A stretch of 10,268 nucleotides of DNA from JBBQZL01 sp038207745 (GTDB lineage Bacteria > Actinomycetota > Thermoleophilia > Solirubrobacterales > 70-9). Shown here one piece after another: positions 1 through 5,806 of the stretch (the first letter of the stretch is position 1; each line of letters starts with the position of its first letter). Below the pieces are notes generated by a model. It was given only the letters and a program-made list of their open reading frames with translations. It was not told the DNA's origin and made no database searches. Location of the stretch: assembly GCA_038207745.1 (NCBI GenBank), contig JBBQZL010000090.1:1-10268 (forward strand), given 5' to 3'. A program made the position numbers and the translations under genes.

Positions 1-105
1 GCAGCTCAGCCGAAAGAACAGCAGCTCTTTCCGGTTGGCTTGACTTCTATAATTGGAAGCGACCTCACGGATCTCTGGCAAAGAGACCGCCCGGGGCTCG
101 ATTAG
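1..105 (+). CDS. Possible C-terminal end of a gene entering from the left (partial)
   Basis: Frame 1 is open from the window edge for 34 codons and stops at TAG 103-105. The translation is mixed polar and hydrophobic (it ends in DLWQRDRPGLD) and is not low-complexity, so it could be the tail of a rightward gene converging on the CDF transporter, whose stop lies 37 nt further on. No family is recognisable from so short a piece. An open frame of this length can arise by chance in high-GC DNA, so this is tentative. Confidence 0.3.
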   Translation, partial: AAQPKEQQLFPVGLTSIIGSDLTDLWQRDRPGLD

Positions 106-142
106 CCGAGCTCAACCGGAACAACGTGGTTGGTTCTTACAG

Positions 143-940
143 CTAGTGGGCGTGATGGCCGCGAACGGTCCGCCAGGAGTCCCAGGTGATCTTGAGGATC
201 ACGACTGTGATTCCGAGACCGATCAGGGGGTCGGCGACAGGGAAGCCGATTGCGACCACCAGGGCGCTGGCAACTACAGCAAGGCTGACGTAGGCATCCG
301 CGCGGGCGTGGTTGCCATCGGCGATCAGGGCCGGACTGTCGAGGCTTCGGCCCGCGCCGGTACGGATCTGCGCTGCAACCCGGTTGCCGGCGTAGCCGAT
401 GACTCCGGCCCCGGCGAGCGCGATCAGATGCGTCGGCGCCTCAGGATGGATCAGCCGTGAGACCGCTTCGACTCCGGCGACGCATGCCGAGATGAAGATC
501 GCAGCGACCACGAATAGACCCGCAATTCGCTCTGCCCGCTCTGATCTCAGCAGGAACGCGATTGCGAGCGGTATTGCCGTGGCGGCATCTCCGAAGTTAT
601 GGATCAGGTCGGCAAGCAGGGCGACACTGCCGCTGGTGATGAAGATGGCCGTCTGGGCGAGCGCCGTCGCCCCAAGGACCGCAAGCGAGAGTCCGACGGC
701 CTCCAATCCCTTGCGGGAGCGCATGATGCTTCGGTCGACCAGGCCGTGGGTATGTCCGTGACCACCATGATCTTCGGTGCCGTGGCCGCCGCCGTGATGG
801 TGGTGCTCATGCTCATGCGCTGTGGAGAGGGCGACATCGTGGCTGTGGGGTCCGGTGTGATCGTGCGAGTGCGGCGGCTGTTGCCCGTGCCTGTGCAGAT
901 CGCCGCCGAGGTGCTCGTATGTCAGCGAGCCGTCCGCCAA
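143..940 (-). CDS. Cation diffusion facilitator (CDF) transporter, His-rich N-terminus, no C-terminal domain
   Basis: Inner-membrane antiporter that probably exports Zn2+ or a similar divalent metal in exchange for protons. The first 65 residues carry 19 histidines, including four in a row at 46-49, and form a likely cytoplasmic metal-binding tail. Six membrane helices follow (about 81-260). Helix 2 has the HxxxD pair H114/D118 in LIHNFGD, and helix 5 has H211/D215 in NHARAD. This gives an HD-HD transport site as in ZitB/CzcD-type zinc carriers. The protein ends at 265 residues just after helix 6 (ending HHAH), so the roughly 80-90 residue cytoplasmic dimerisation domain of typical CDFs is absent. 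The reading frame after the stop meets another stop two codons later, which argues against a single recent nonsense mutation. The start is TTG at 940, 5 nt after the hydrolase stop, with GAGG 11 nt upstream; translation is probably coupled. Family assignment is firm; the metal is inferred. Confidence 0.93.
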   Translation of the reverse strand: MADGSLTYEHLGGDLHRHGQQPPHSHDHTGPHSHDVALSTAHEHEHHHHGGGHGTEDHGGHGHTHGLVDRSIMRSRKGLEAVGLSLAVLGATALAQTAIFITSGSVALLADLIHNFGDAATAIPLAIAFLLRSERAERIAGLFVVAAIFISACVAGVEAVSRLIHPEAPTHLIALAGAGVIGYAGNRVAAQIRTGAGRSLDSPALIADGNHARADAYVSLAVVASALVVAIGFPVADPLIGLGITVVILKITWDSWRTVRGHHAH

Positions 941-945
941 CGGTT

Positions 946-1764
946 TCAGCGCCTCAGGAAGGTGTTGATCAGGCTGCCGACGCGTTGCGGCTCCTGCGCC
1001 ATGAAGGCATGGCCACCGTGGCGGAAGCGGGCCAGCCAGGAATCTCTTCGTTGGCCGGCGATCAGGTTGGCGTTCTCGGGCGGAATCACGATGTCGTCGG
1101 TTCCGGATGCGGCCAGTGTCGGGGCCTTGATCGCCGAAATACGATCATCGGCCGGGTCGACATACCACTGGCGCATCGCCGCCTGTTGTGCATTGAGAAG
1201 CTCGGGGGAGAGCTTGGCCTGGGCTTCCGCGACGATGTCGCCGAAGGCCGAGAAGATGCCCTCGGCGACATCCGGCGGAAAGAGGAGATTGAGAAGCCGA
1301 TGCGCCCGCTCGCGGGGGGTACCGGTGTGGTCGGTCAGCCGTTGATACGCATCGAGGGTGCCGTGGGTGGCTATCAAGCCTCCGGGATCCGTGGCGAGGA
1401 GCACCAGGGAGTCGATGCGCTCTGGCGCGGTCGCGGCAATCTGCTGGGCAACGAAGCCTCCCATCGACCAGCCGGCAATCGAGGCTGAATCGATCTGCAG
1501 CGCATCGATCAGCGCGACCGCATCTTCGGCCATCGCGCCGATTGTGATTTCGGAGTCTCCGCGCCCCGATTCCCCGATACCGCGATTGTCGGCGCAGATC
1601 ACTGTCGAGGCGGCAGCCAGGCTGCCGAGGAAGGCCGGGTCCCAATCGTCCTTGGTTGCTGCGTAGCCGTTGATCAGCAGCAACGGTGGGCCGTCGCCGA
1701 TCCTGCGCCACGCGATGTCGCCGCCGGGACCGGAGACGGTGCCCCTCTGCTCTTCGTTGTCCAT
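946..1764 (-). CDS. Alpha/beta-fold hydrolase
   Basis: Complete 272-residue serine hydrolase of the alpha/beta-hydrolase (Abhydrolase_1) family, probably cytoplasmic because there is no signal peptide. The nucleophile elbow GWSMG places Ser100. The acid is probably Asp224 in GTDDIVIP, and the base is His252 in HGGHAF. The oxyanion-side motif is LLLINGY (about 28-34; the usual HG is replaced by NG), and ADNRGIGESG (about 58-67) is the typical loop before the nucleophile. The cap region (about 135-205) is helical. The layout resembles 3-oxoadipate enol-lactonase, haloperoxidase and esterase-type members, but no residue fixes the substrate. The ATG at 1764 lacks a Shine-Dalgarno sequence and sits where leaderless transcription would start. 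The CDF gene follows after 5 nt, so the two are probably cotranscribed, although no functional link is evident. Confidence 0.93.
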   Translation of the reverse strand: MDNEEQRGTVSGPGGDIAWRRIGDGPPLLLINGYAATKDDWDPAFLGSLAAASTVICADNRGIGESGRGDSEITIGAMAEDAVALIDALQIDSASIAGWSMGGFVAQQIAATAPERIDSLVLLATDPGGLIATHGTLDAYQRLTDHTGTPRERAHRLLNLLFPPDVAEGIFSAFGDIVAEAQAKLSPELLNAQQAAMRQWYVDPADDRISAIKAPTLAASGTDDIVIPPENANLIAGQRRDSWLARFRHGGHAFMAQEPQRVGSLINTFLRR

Positions 1765-1770
1765 GGTGAG

Positions 1771-1776
1771 ATTCTA
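1771..1776 (-). promoter_or_regulatory. Candidate -10 element (TAGAAT) for leaderless hydrolase mRNA
   Basis: On the minus strand TAGAAT matches the TANNNT -10 consensus. It is followed by six bases (CTCACC) and then the hydrolase ATG, so the expected start of transcription falls on the A of the start codon. No purine-rich ribosome-binding site precedes this ATG. No convincing -35 element is seen 16-18 nt upstream, which is common in actinobacterial promoters. Confidence 0.45.
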
Positions 1777-1819
1777 CGCCCGGTCGCGACTTCTTCCGAG
1801 GCCCGCTCCAAGCCTCCAC

Positions 1820-2842
1820 CTATCGTCGCCGAGCACCCTTGCTCGAGACCCGGGCAGCCGCGTGGGCATTGCGCCGGGCCTCCGCGGGTGTGAGCCTGCC
1901 GGCTGCAAGCTCGACCACGAACGAGGTGCCCGCAATGTGTTTGCCCTCCCATCGGATCGCGGTTCCGGGACGCCTGCTGGCTCTGCAGGACAGTTCCATT
2001 TGGGCGATCTCCGCATAGCGATGCTGGATGCGCGCGTCGCCGCCGCAGGGTTCCAGGACGGCGCCCCACGGCTGGTGGTACCAGATCGAAACCACGGGGC
2101 GAACCCGCAAGAGCAGGTCGCGAAAGGCTCTCGACTCAGGCTCTGAGAATGGCCTGGGGCCACCGAAATATCCGCTCGATGGGGGCTCCGCACCCGACCA
2201 CCTGAACGAGAAGTTCCGGTTCAGGTCGACGCCATGTGCGTTCTTGCGTGCATCGAGCTCTGCGCCATCCGGGTTGGCGGTCATCACGGTCCAGACCTCC
2301 ACATGGTCGAGGTCCCCGTACTGCCGGCGCAGGATCCGGACGATCCGACGACCCTCGGGCTCATCGCCGTGGATCTGGCCGACCACGAGGGCCTTGCGCT
2401 CTGCGGAAGGGTTGCCGATCCGAACCGCGACCAACGGTCGTCCCATCACGCTGCGACCGAAGCGCACCCGCTGTCTGACCACGCGGAAGGTTCGCCTCGC
2501 AGGGGTCGCCTCGACCGCGCCGTGTGGTTCGGCTGCCCTGACCTCAAACCTGTGCCGGCCGATCGGGAGTCCCGACAGATGGGTGGGAGATGCGCAGGAG
2601 TGCCAGCGGCGCTGGTCGCGGTGGCACTCGAAATCAGCAGAACCCGGACCCCTGAAGCGAAAGGTCATAGATCGCGCATAGGTCGCCGGGCCGGGACCGC
2701 TGATCACCCGGATCCCGGGGCTCCGCTGGGCCGACGATGCAGCGCAAGCCGAAGCGGCTGTGAACAGCAGGGCCAAGGCCATCAGCGGCATCAAGAGCCC
2801 CGAAGTTGCACCCCTTCGCGCCGCCTGACCGGGAACCGTCAA
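1820..2842 (-). CDS. Secreted M14-family zinc carboxypeptidase (MpaA-like) with N-terminal Ig-like module
   Basis: A 340-residue exported metallopeptidase. Residues 1-15 form a polar, arginine-containing n-region, and 16-33 are hydrophobic with a likely cleavage site after the ACA near 32-34. C33 is in a poor lipobox context, so lipidation is possible but not favoured. Residues about 45-122 form an Ig-like module with paired cysteines C73 and C83 (FECHRD...WHSC) and RHRFEVRA, a type common on Thermoleophilia exoproteins. The M14 domain follows: HGDE gives zinc ligands H158 and E161, NPDG is at 190-193, DLNRNF at 206-211 contains the substrate-binding Asn-Arg, H256 in WYHQ is the third ligand, and E311 in SFVVELA is the catalytic glutamate. 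These features fit the MpaA-like group acting on murein peptides, but cleavage of another peptide or amide is possible. The TTG start overlaps the cyclase stop as TTGA and has AGGA 9 nt upstream. Confidence 0.9.
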   Translation of the reverse strand: MTVPGQAARRGATSGLLMPLMALALLFTAASACAASSAQRSPGIRVISGPGPATYARSMTFRFRGPGSADFECHRDQRRWHSCASPTHLSGLPIGRHRFEVRAAEPHGAVEATPARRTFRVVRQRVRFGRSVMGRPLVAVRIGNPSAERKALVVGQIHGDEPEGRRIVRILRRQYGDLDHVEVWTVMTANPDGAELDARKNAHGVDLNRNFSFRWSGAEPPSSGYFGGPRPFSEPESRAFRDLLLRVRPVVSIWYHQPWGAVLEPCGGDARIQHRYAEIAQMELSCRASRRPGTAIRWEGKHIAGTSFVVELAAGRLTPAEARRNAHAAARVSSKGARRR

Positions 2843-3603
2843 CGCGGTTCATCCTCGCCAACGATCGCGACCACACGGCTCGGGGCTCCACTCCCGCCGA
2901 CCAGCCGGAGCGGAAAGCAGCAGACCGTAAACCCGTGGGAGGGCAGGGCGGCGAGATTGACCAATCGCTCGATCTGGGCGTAGGCCAGATCAATCTGGTG
3001 GGCTGCCCAGAAGACACCCTGATCACCCGTCTCAATCGCCTGCTGCGCCTGCAGGTGCAGGGGGGAGTCCCAGCCCCAGGCATCGATGCCCATCACCCGG
3101 ATGCCCCGGTCGCAGAGCCAGCGGGTCGCCTCAGCGGTCACCCCGGGCCCCCGGATGATGTAGTCGGCCTGCCCATAGTAGGCATCGCGGCCGGTGTGGA
3201 TCAGAACGATGTCGCGCTCGGCAAGCGGCCTTGGGAGGCGCTCTTCGAGATCGGCCGCGGAAAGTGCCTCGCCGTCGGACCGATCGGTTGCATCGATCAC
3301 CACACCGGGCGCAAAGAACCACTCCAGCGGGAGCTGATCGATCGTCTGTGCCGGCTCGCCACCAATCGTCGAGTTGTAGTGCCAGGGGGCGTCCACATGG
3401 GTCGTGCTGTGTGTGCCGAAGTTGGTGAAGGTCTCAACCGCCCAGCCCTCTTCGTTTCGCAAGAGCTCCGGCCCGACTCCAAAGAGGGTCTGGATCGCCC
3501 GGGCTCCGGCCGCGTGCGACTCGTAGGTGATGTCGGTTCGAAGCTGATCGGGAAACTCGGGTGGATCGGGGGCGATCGGAGCCGAGAGGTCAATGAGGGG
3601 CAC
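2839..3603 (-). CDS. Cyclase-family metal-dependent hydrolase (kynurenine formamidase-like)
   Basis: Complete 254-residue member of the cyclase family (Pfam Cyclase, PF04199), which includes bacterial kynurenine formamidase KynB and isatin hydrolase. These cytoplasmic enzymes hydrolyse amide or lactam bonds using bound Zn2+ or Mn2+. The opening LIDLSAPI is typical. The signature HSTTHVDAPWH (65-75) supplies the presumed metal ligands H65, H69 and D71 and the putative base H75; it has Thr at 67 where HxGTHxDxPxH usually has Gly. Later family blocks are DIVLIHTGRD (131-140), GIDAWGWD (172-179) and LVNLAALP (214-221). No tryptophan-catabolism genes are adjacent, so naming it kynB is not justified. 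The GTG start at 3603 has AAGGAG 6 nt upstream. The last codons overlap the M14 peptidase start, so the two are translationally coupled. Confidence 0.92.
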   Translation of the reverse strand: MPLIDLSAPIAPDPPEFPDQLRTDITYESHAAGARAIQTLFGVGPELLRNEEGWAVETFTNFGTHSTTHVDAPWHYNSTIGGEPAQTIDQLPLEWFFAPGVVIDATDRSDGEALSAADLEERLPRPLAERDIVLIHTGRDAYYGQADYIIRGPGVTAEATRWLCDRGIRVMGIDAWGWDSPLHLQAQQAIETGDQGVFWAAHQIDLAYAQIERLVNLAALPSHGFTVCCFPLRLVGGSGAPSRVVAIVGEDEPR

Positions 3604-3609
3604 GCGCTG

Positions 3610-3615
3610 CTCCTT
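3610..3615 (-). promoter_or_regulatory. Strong ribosome-binding site for the cyclase gene
   Basis: AAGGAG on the minus strand lies 6 nt before the GTG at 3603-3601. It supports this GTG as the start of the cyclase gene and contrasts with the two SD-less starts at 1764 and 3790. Confidence 0.75.
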
Positions 3616-3777
3616 CTTCCGGATTGTGGATTCCTGGAACCCGACAACCCAATCGGGATTGCGCGAGGTTAACGCTGATCAGGGCCACGGTCCGAATCTG
3701 ATCAATCCGGGAATCGGAGGACCAGCCTCGGCATCGTCCGGCGCGAGGCACTCAGGATTTCGTCACGTAGATGCGAT

Positions 3778-3783
3778 CAGAAT
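3778..3783 (+). promoter_or_regulatory. Candidate -10 element (CAGAAT) for the ABC operon, leaderless
   Basis: CAGAAT (one mismatch to TANNNT) is followed by six bases (CGGCTG) and then the lipoprotein ATG at 3790. This is the same geometry as TAGAAT before the hydrolase start. There is no Shine-Dalgarno sequence, so transcription may begin at the start codon. No clear -35 element is seen. Confidence 0.35.
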
Positions 3784-3789
3784 CGGCTG

Positions 3790-4389
3790 ATGACGAAAAC
3801 ACAACGCATATTCGCCTCGATCTCCCTGACACTGGTTGCACTCGCGTTCACGGGCTGCGGAAGCTCTGGATCAAGCAGCACCTCGACGTCGACGTCCGGT
3901 GGAGGTGGTTCCTCAGAGGCGGCATCAGCCGCGACGGGAGATATTCCTGACAACCAGGTCTTCCTCACCTTTCACAACATCGAGTCCGGCTACTCAATCA
4001 GGTATCCGGAAGGCTGGACGCAGAAGGGCACCGGAAATGATCTGACCTTCAGCGACAAGGGTAACTCGTCGCACATCGTGGTCGCATCCGGTTCGCCGGC
4101 GGACATCGCCAGTGTCAAGTCTGATTTGACGAAGCTGAGCCAGACCGACTCAACGGTGAAGGCCCAGGTACCGGTCGCGGTCTCGCTCAATAACGGGCGT
4201 GCGATCAAGGTGACCTATGAAGCTCTGGGTCCGCCCGATTCGGTCACCGGCAAGCGTCTGCCTCTGACCGTCGATCGCTATGTGTACAGCCGGAACGGCA
4301 AGGTCGCAACGCTTGATCTCGGGACAGTCCAGGGAGTCGACAATGTCGACGCCTACCGACTGATCAGCGAGAGCTTCTCATGGAAGTGA
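3790..4389 (+). CDS. PsbP/DUF1795-like lipoprotein of the ABC operon
   Basis: A 199-residue predicted lipoprotein. The n-region MTKTQR leads to a hydrophobic stretch (8-22) and a lipobox FTGC with Cys23 as the lipidated residue. Residues 24-50 are a Ser/Thr/Gly/Ala linker that tethers the domain away from the membrane. The folded part (about 56-199) begins with SGYSIRYPEGW, the hallmark of PsbP-like/DUF1795 proteins, followed by alternating beta strands, RLPLTVDRYVYSRNGKVATLDLG (in two parts around 155-178) and an aromatic end ISESFSW. It is the first gene of the operon, and its last 10 nt overlap the start of the first ATPase. An extracytoplasmic accessory or substrate-binding role for the permease is inferred from context; no ligand site can be named. 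The lipoprotein call is firm, the fold call moderate. Confidence 0.85.
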   Translation: MTKTQRIFASISLTLVALAFTGCGSSGSSSTSTSTSGGGGSSEAASAATGDIPDNQVFLTFHNIESGYSIRYPEGWTQKGTGNDLTFSDKGNSSHIVVASGSPADIASVKSDLTKLSQTDSTVKAQVPVAVSLNNGRAIKVTYEALGPPDSVTGKRLPLTVDRYVYSRNGKVATLDLGTVQGVDNVDAYRLISESFSWK

Positions 4390-5099
4390 GGAGCCTCTAT
4401 GAGGAGCCCGAGCAGGCCGTCGAGCAGATCGAGTGGCCTGCGATCGAGTGTCACGACGTCTTCAAGATATTTCGCTCCGGACCCACCGAGACGGTTGCCC
4501 TTCGGGGGCTCGATCTTCGAATCGAGCCGGGCGAGGTCGTAGCGATCCTGGGAGCGTCGGGATCCGGCAAGAGCACCTTCATGTCTCTGGCGGCCGGGCT
4601 CGATCGTCCTTCGGCAGGAGAGGTTCGTGCGTTTGGCAGTTCACTGGGTACGCTCAGCGAAGACGATCTGGCGACCTACCGGGCCCGCCAGGTTGGTCTG
4701 ATCTTTCAGAGCGACAACCTCTGGCCGACGCTCACGGCTGCAGAGAACGTTCTCATTTCGCTGCGCCTCGCCGGGAAGGATGTCGAGGCCGGTCAGGCGG
4801 AGTCGGCACTCGCAGCGGTCGGCCTCGCCAAATGCTCCCGCCACCGTGCGGCATCTCTCTCGGGGGGTGAGAAGCAGCGGGTTGCGGTTGCGATCGCGGC
4901 TGCAAGAAAGGCGCGGATCGTGCTCGCGGACGAGCCGACCGGAGAGTTGGATGAACGAAACGAGTGGATCGTCCTCGAGGCTCTGCTCTCGCTTCGCAGC
5001 ACAGTTGGATCAACGGTCGTGATCGTCACCCACTCCGAGCGTGTGGCCGGCGAGGTCGATCGGGTCATTGAACTCCGCGACGGCAGGGTTCACTCGTGA
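4380..5099 (+). CDS. ABC transporter ATP-binding protein 1 (MacB/LolD type)
   Basis: A 239-residue cytoplasmic ATPase of the LolD/MacB/FtsE group, which powers FtsX-type permeases. All nucleotide-binding elements are present: A-loop aromatic F31, Walker A GASGSGKST (58-66), Q-loop Gln110 in LIFQSDN, signature LSGGE (160-164), Walker B IVLADE with catalytic Glu185, D-loop GELDE, and H-loop His218 in VIVTHSE. A short acidic N-terminal extension (about 20 residues) precedes the domain. Helix-region motif NLWPTLTAAENV is typical of the group. The ATG at 4380 lies inside the lipoprotein gene (10-nt overlap), and the stop overlaps the next ATPase as GTGA. It should be catalytically competent. It is clearly divergent from its neighbour, which suggests a stable second ATPase and not a recent tandem copy. 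Confidence 0.95.
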   Translation: MEVRSLYEEPEQAVEQIEWPAIECHDVFKIFRSGPTETVALRGLDLRIEPGEVVAILGASGSGKSTFMSLAAGLDRPSAGEVRAFGSSLGTLSEDDLATYRARQVGLIFQSDNLWPTLTAAENVLISLRLAGKDVEAGQAESALAAVGLAKCSRHRAASLSGGEKQRVAVAIAAARKARIVLADEPTGELDERNEWIVLEALLSLRSTVGSTVVIVTHSERVAGEVDRVIELRDGRVHS

Positions 5100-5806
5100 C
5101 ACCCGCGAGTGCCACGTCGGGGCACCTCGGATCAACCGAGAACCTGACAGTCACCCACGGGAGCGATCAGACCCGCATCGATGCACTGAGCGACGTTTCG
5201 CTCTCAATCGAACCCGGGGATTGCATTGCGCTCTGGGGACGGTCGGGCTCGGGTAAGACGACCCTGCTTCACGCGCTTGGCGGTCTCGTCGGGCCGACCT
5301 CCGGCACCGTGTGGCGGCACGGCGAGCCGCTCTCCTCGCTCGACGCGGCAGCTCGCGGCGAGGCACGTGCAGGAGGAATCGCCTACGTATTTCAAGGAGC
5401 CAACCTCCTGCCGTACTTCACATCGTTTGAGAATGTCGCATTTGCGGCGGCCCAGAGACGACGCGCCGGGGAGTCGATCGCGAAGCGCGCAGAGGAGATG
5501 CTGGGGCTGGTCGGGCTCCTGCCGAAGCTCGAGAGCCTGCCAGCCGAGCTGTCGGGTGGCGAGGCGCAGCGGGTGGCGATCGCTCGCGCGCTCGCCCAGG
5601 ACCCCGACCTCCTGCTTTGCGACGAGCCGACCGGACACCTCGACTCCGACACCGGAACCCGCGTCCTCGACCTGATCCTCCGCTTGCGAGAGGAGTTCGG
5701 GTTTGCACTGGTCATCGCCACCCATGACGCGGCAGTCGCCGCACGATGCGACCGGACGATTGAGTTGAATGACGGCCGGATCGCATCTGGGGGGCTCGGA
5801 AAATGA
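5096..5806 (+). CDS. ABC transporter ATP-binding protein 2 (MacB/LolD type)
   Basis: A 236-residue second ATPase of the same operon. Walker A is GRSGSGKTT (48-56), Q-loop Gln100 is in YVFQGAN, the signature is LSGGE (152-156), Walker B is LLLCDE with Glu177, the D-loop is GHLDS and the H-loop is His210 in VIATHD. All catalytic residues are present. The residue aligned with the adenine-stacking A-loop aromatic is His21, ten residues before L31 of the first conserved DALSDV block. The neighbour has Phe at the same spacing. The GTG start at 5096 overlaps the previous stop (GTGA), and its own stop overlaps the permease start (ATGA), giving 4-nt coupling on both sides. It probably pairs with ATPase 1 or forms its own dimer on the same permease; the sequence does not decide which. 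Confidence 0.95.
   Translation: MTPASATSGHLGSTENLTVTHGSDQTRIDALSDVSLSIEPGDCIALWGRSGSGKTTLLHALGGLVGPTSGTVWRHGEPLSSLDAAARGEARAGGIAYVFQGANLLPYFTSFENVAFAAAQRRRAGESIAKRAEEMLGLVGLLPKLESLPAELSGGEAQRVAIARALAQDPDLLLCDEPTGHLDSDTGTRVLDLILRLREEFGFALVIATHDAAVAARCDRTIELNDGRIASGGLGK

Larger units (their letters stand above)
3604..3789. other. Divergent intergenic region between cyclase and ABC operon
   Basis: These 186 nt separate the leftward cyclase/peptidase genes from the rightward lipoprotein/ABC operon and must hold promoters for both. Leftward, TTGGGT and CACAAT with an 18-nt spacer (within about 3626-3655) are a weak sigma-70-like candidate. Rightward, a -10-like CAGAAT lies at 3778-3783. No long inverted repeat, riboswitch-like structure or small gene with a credible start was recognised. 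Confidence 0.5.

Noticed and set aside
40..53. TTGACT followed by TATAAT as a sigma-70 promoter
   Set aside because: The two hexamers are only 2 nt apart instead of 16-18, and no suitable partner lies at the correct distance for either.
69..136. Short hairpins (GCTCG/CGAGC at 96-111, GAAC.../...GTTC at 119-136) as a terminator for the CDF gene
   Set aside because: Stems are about 5-7 bp, some with bulges, and no T tract follows on either strand; such structures are expected by chance at this base composition.
1798..1816. GAGGC/GCCTC inverted repeat after the peptidase gene as a terminator
   Set aside because: Only a 5-bp stem with a 9-nt loop and no downstream T run.
2806..3672. Plus-strand open frame of 288 codons opposite the cyclase gene
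   Set aside because: The minus strand encodes an intact cyclase-family protein with its signature metal motif and a strong ribosome-binding site; the plus-strand translation has no family features.
3676..3704. Two TGATCA palindromes 23 nt apart in the divergent intergenic region, as a possible operator
   Set aside because: TGATCA occurs many times elsewhere in the window, including inside coding regions (for example near 965, 1674, 2701 and 4362), so two copies here are not distinctive.
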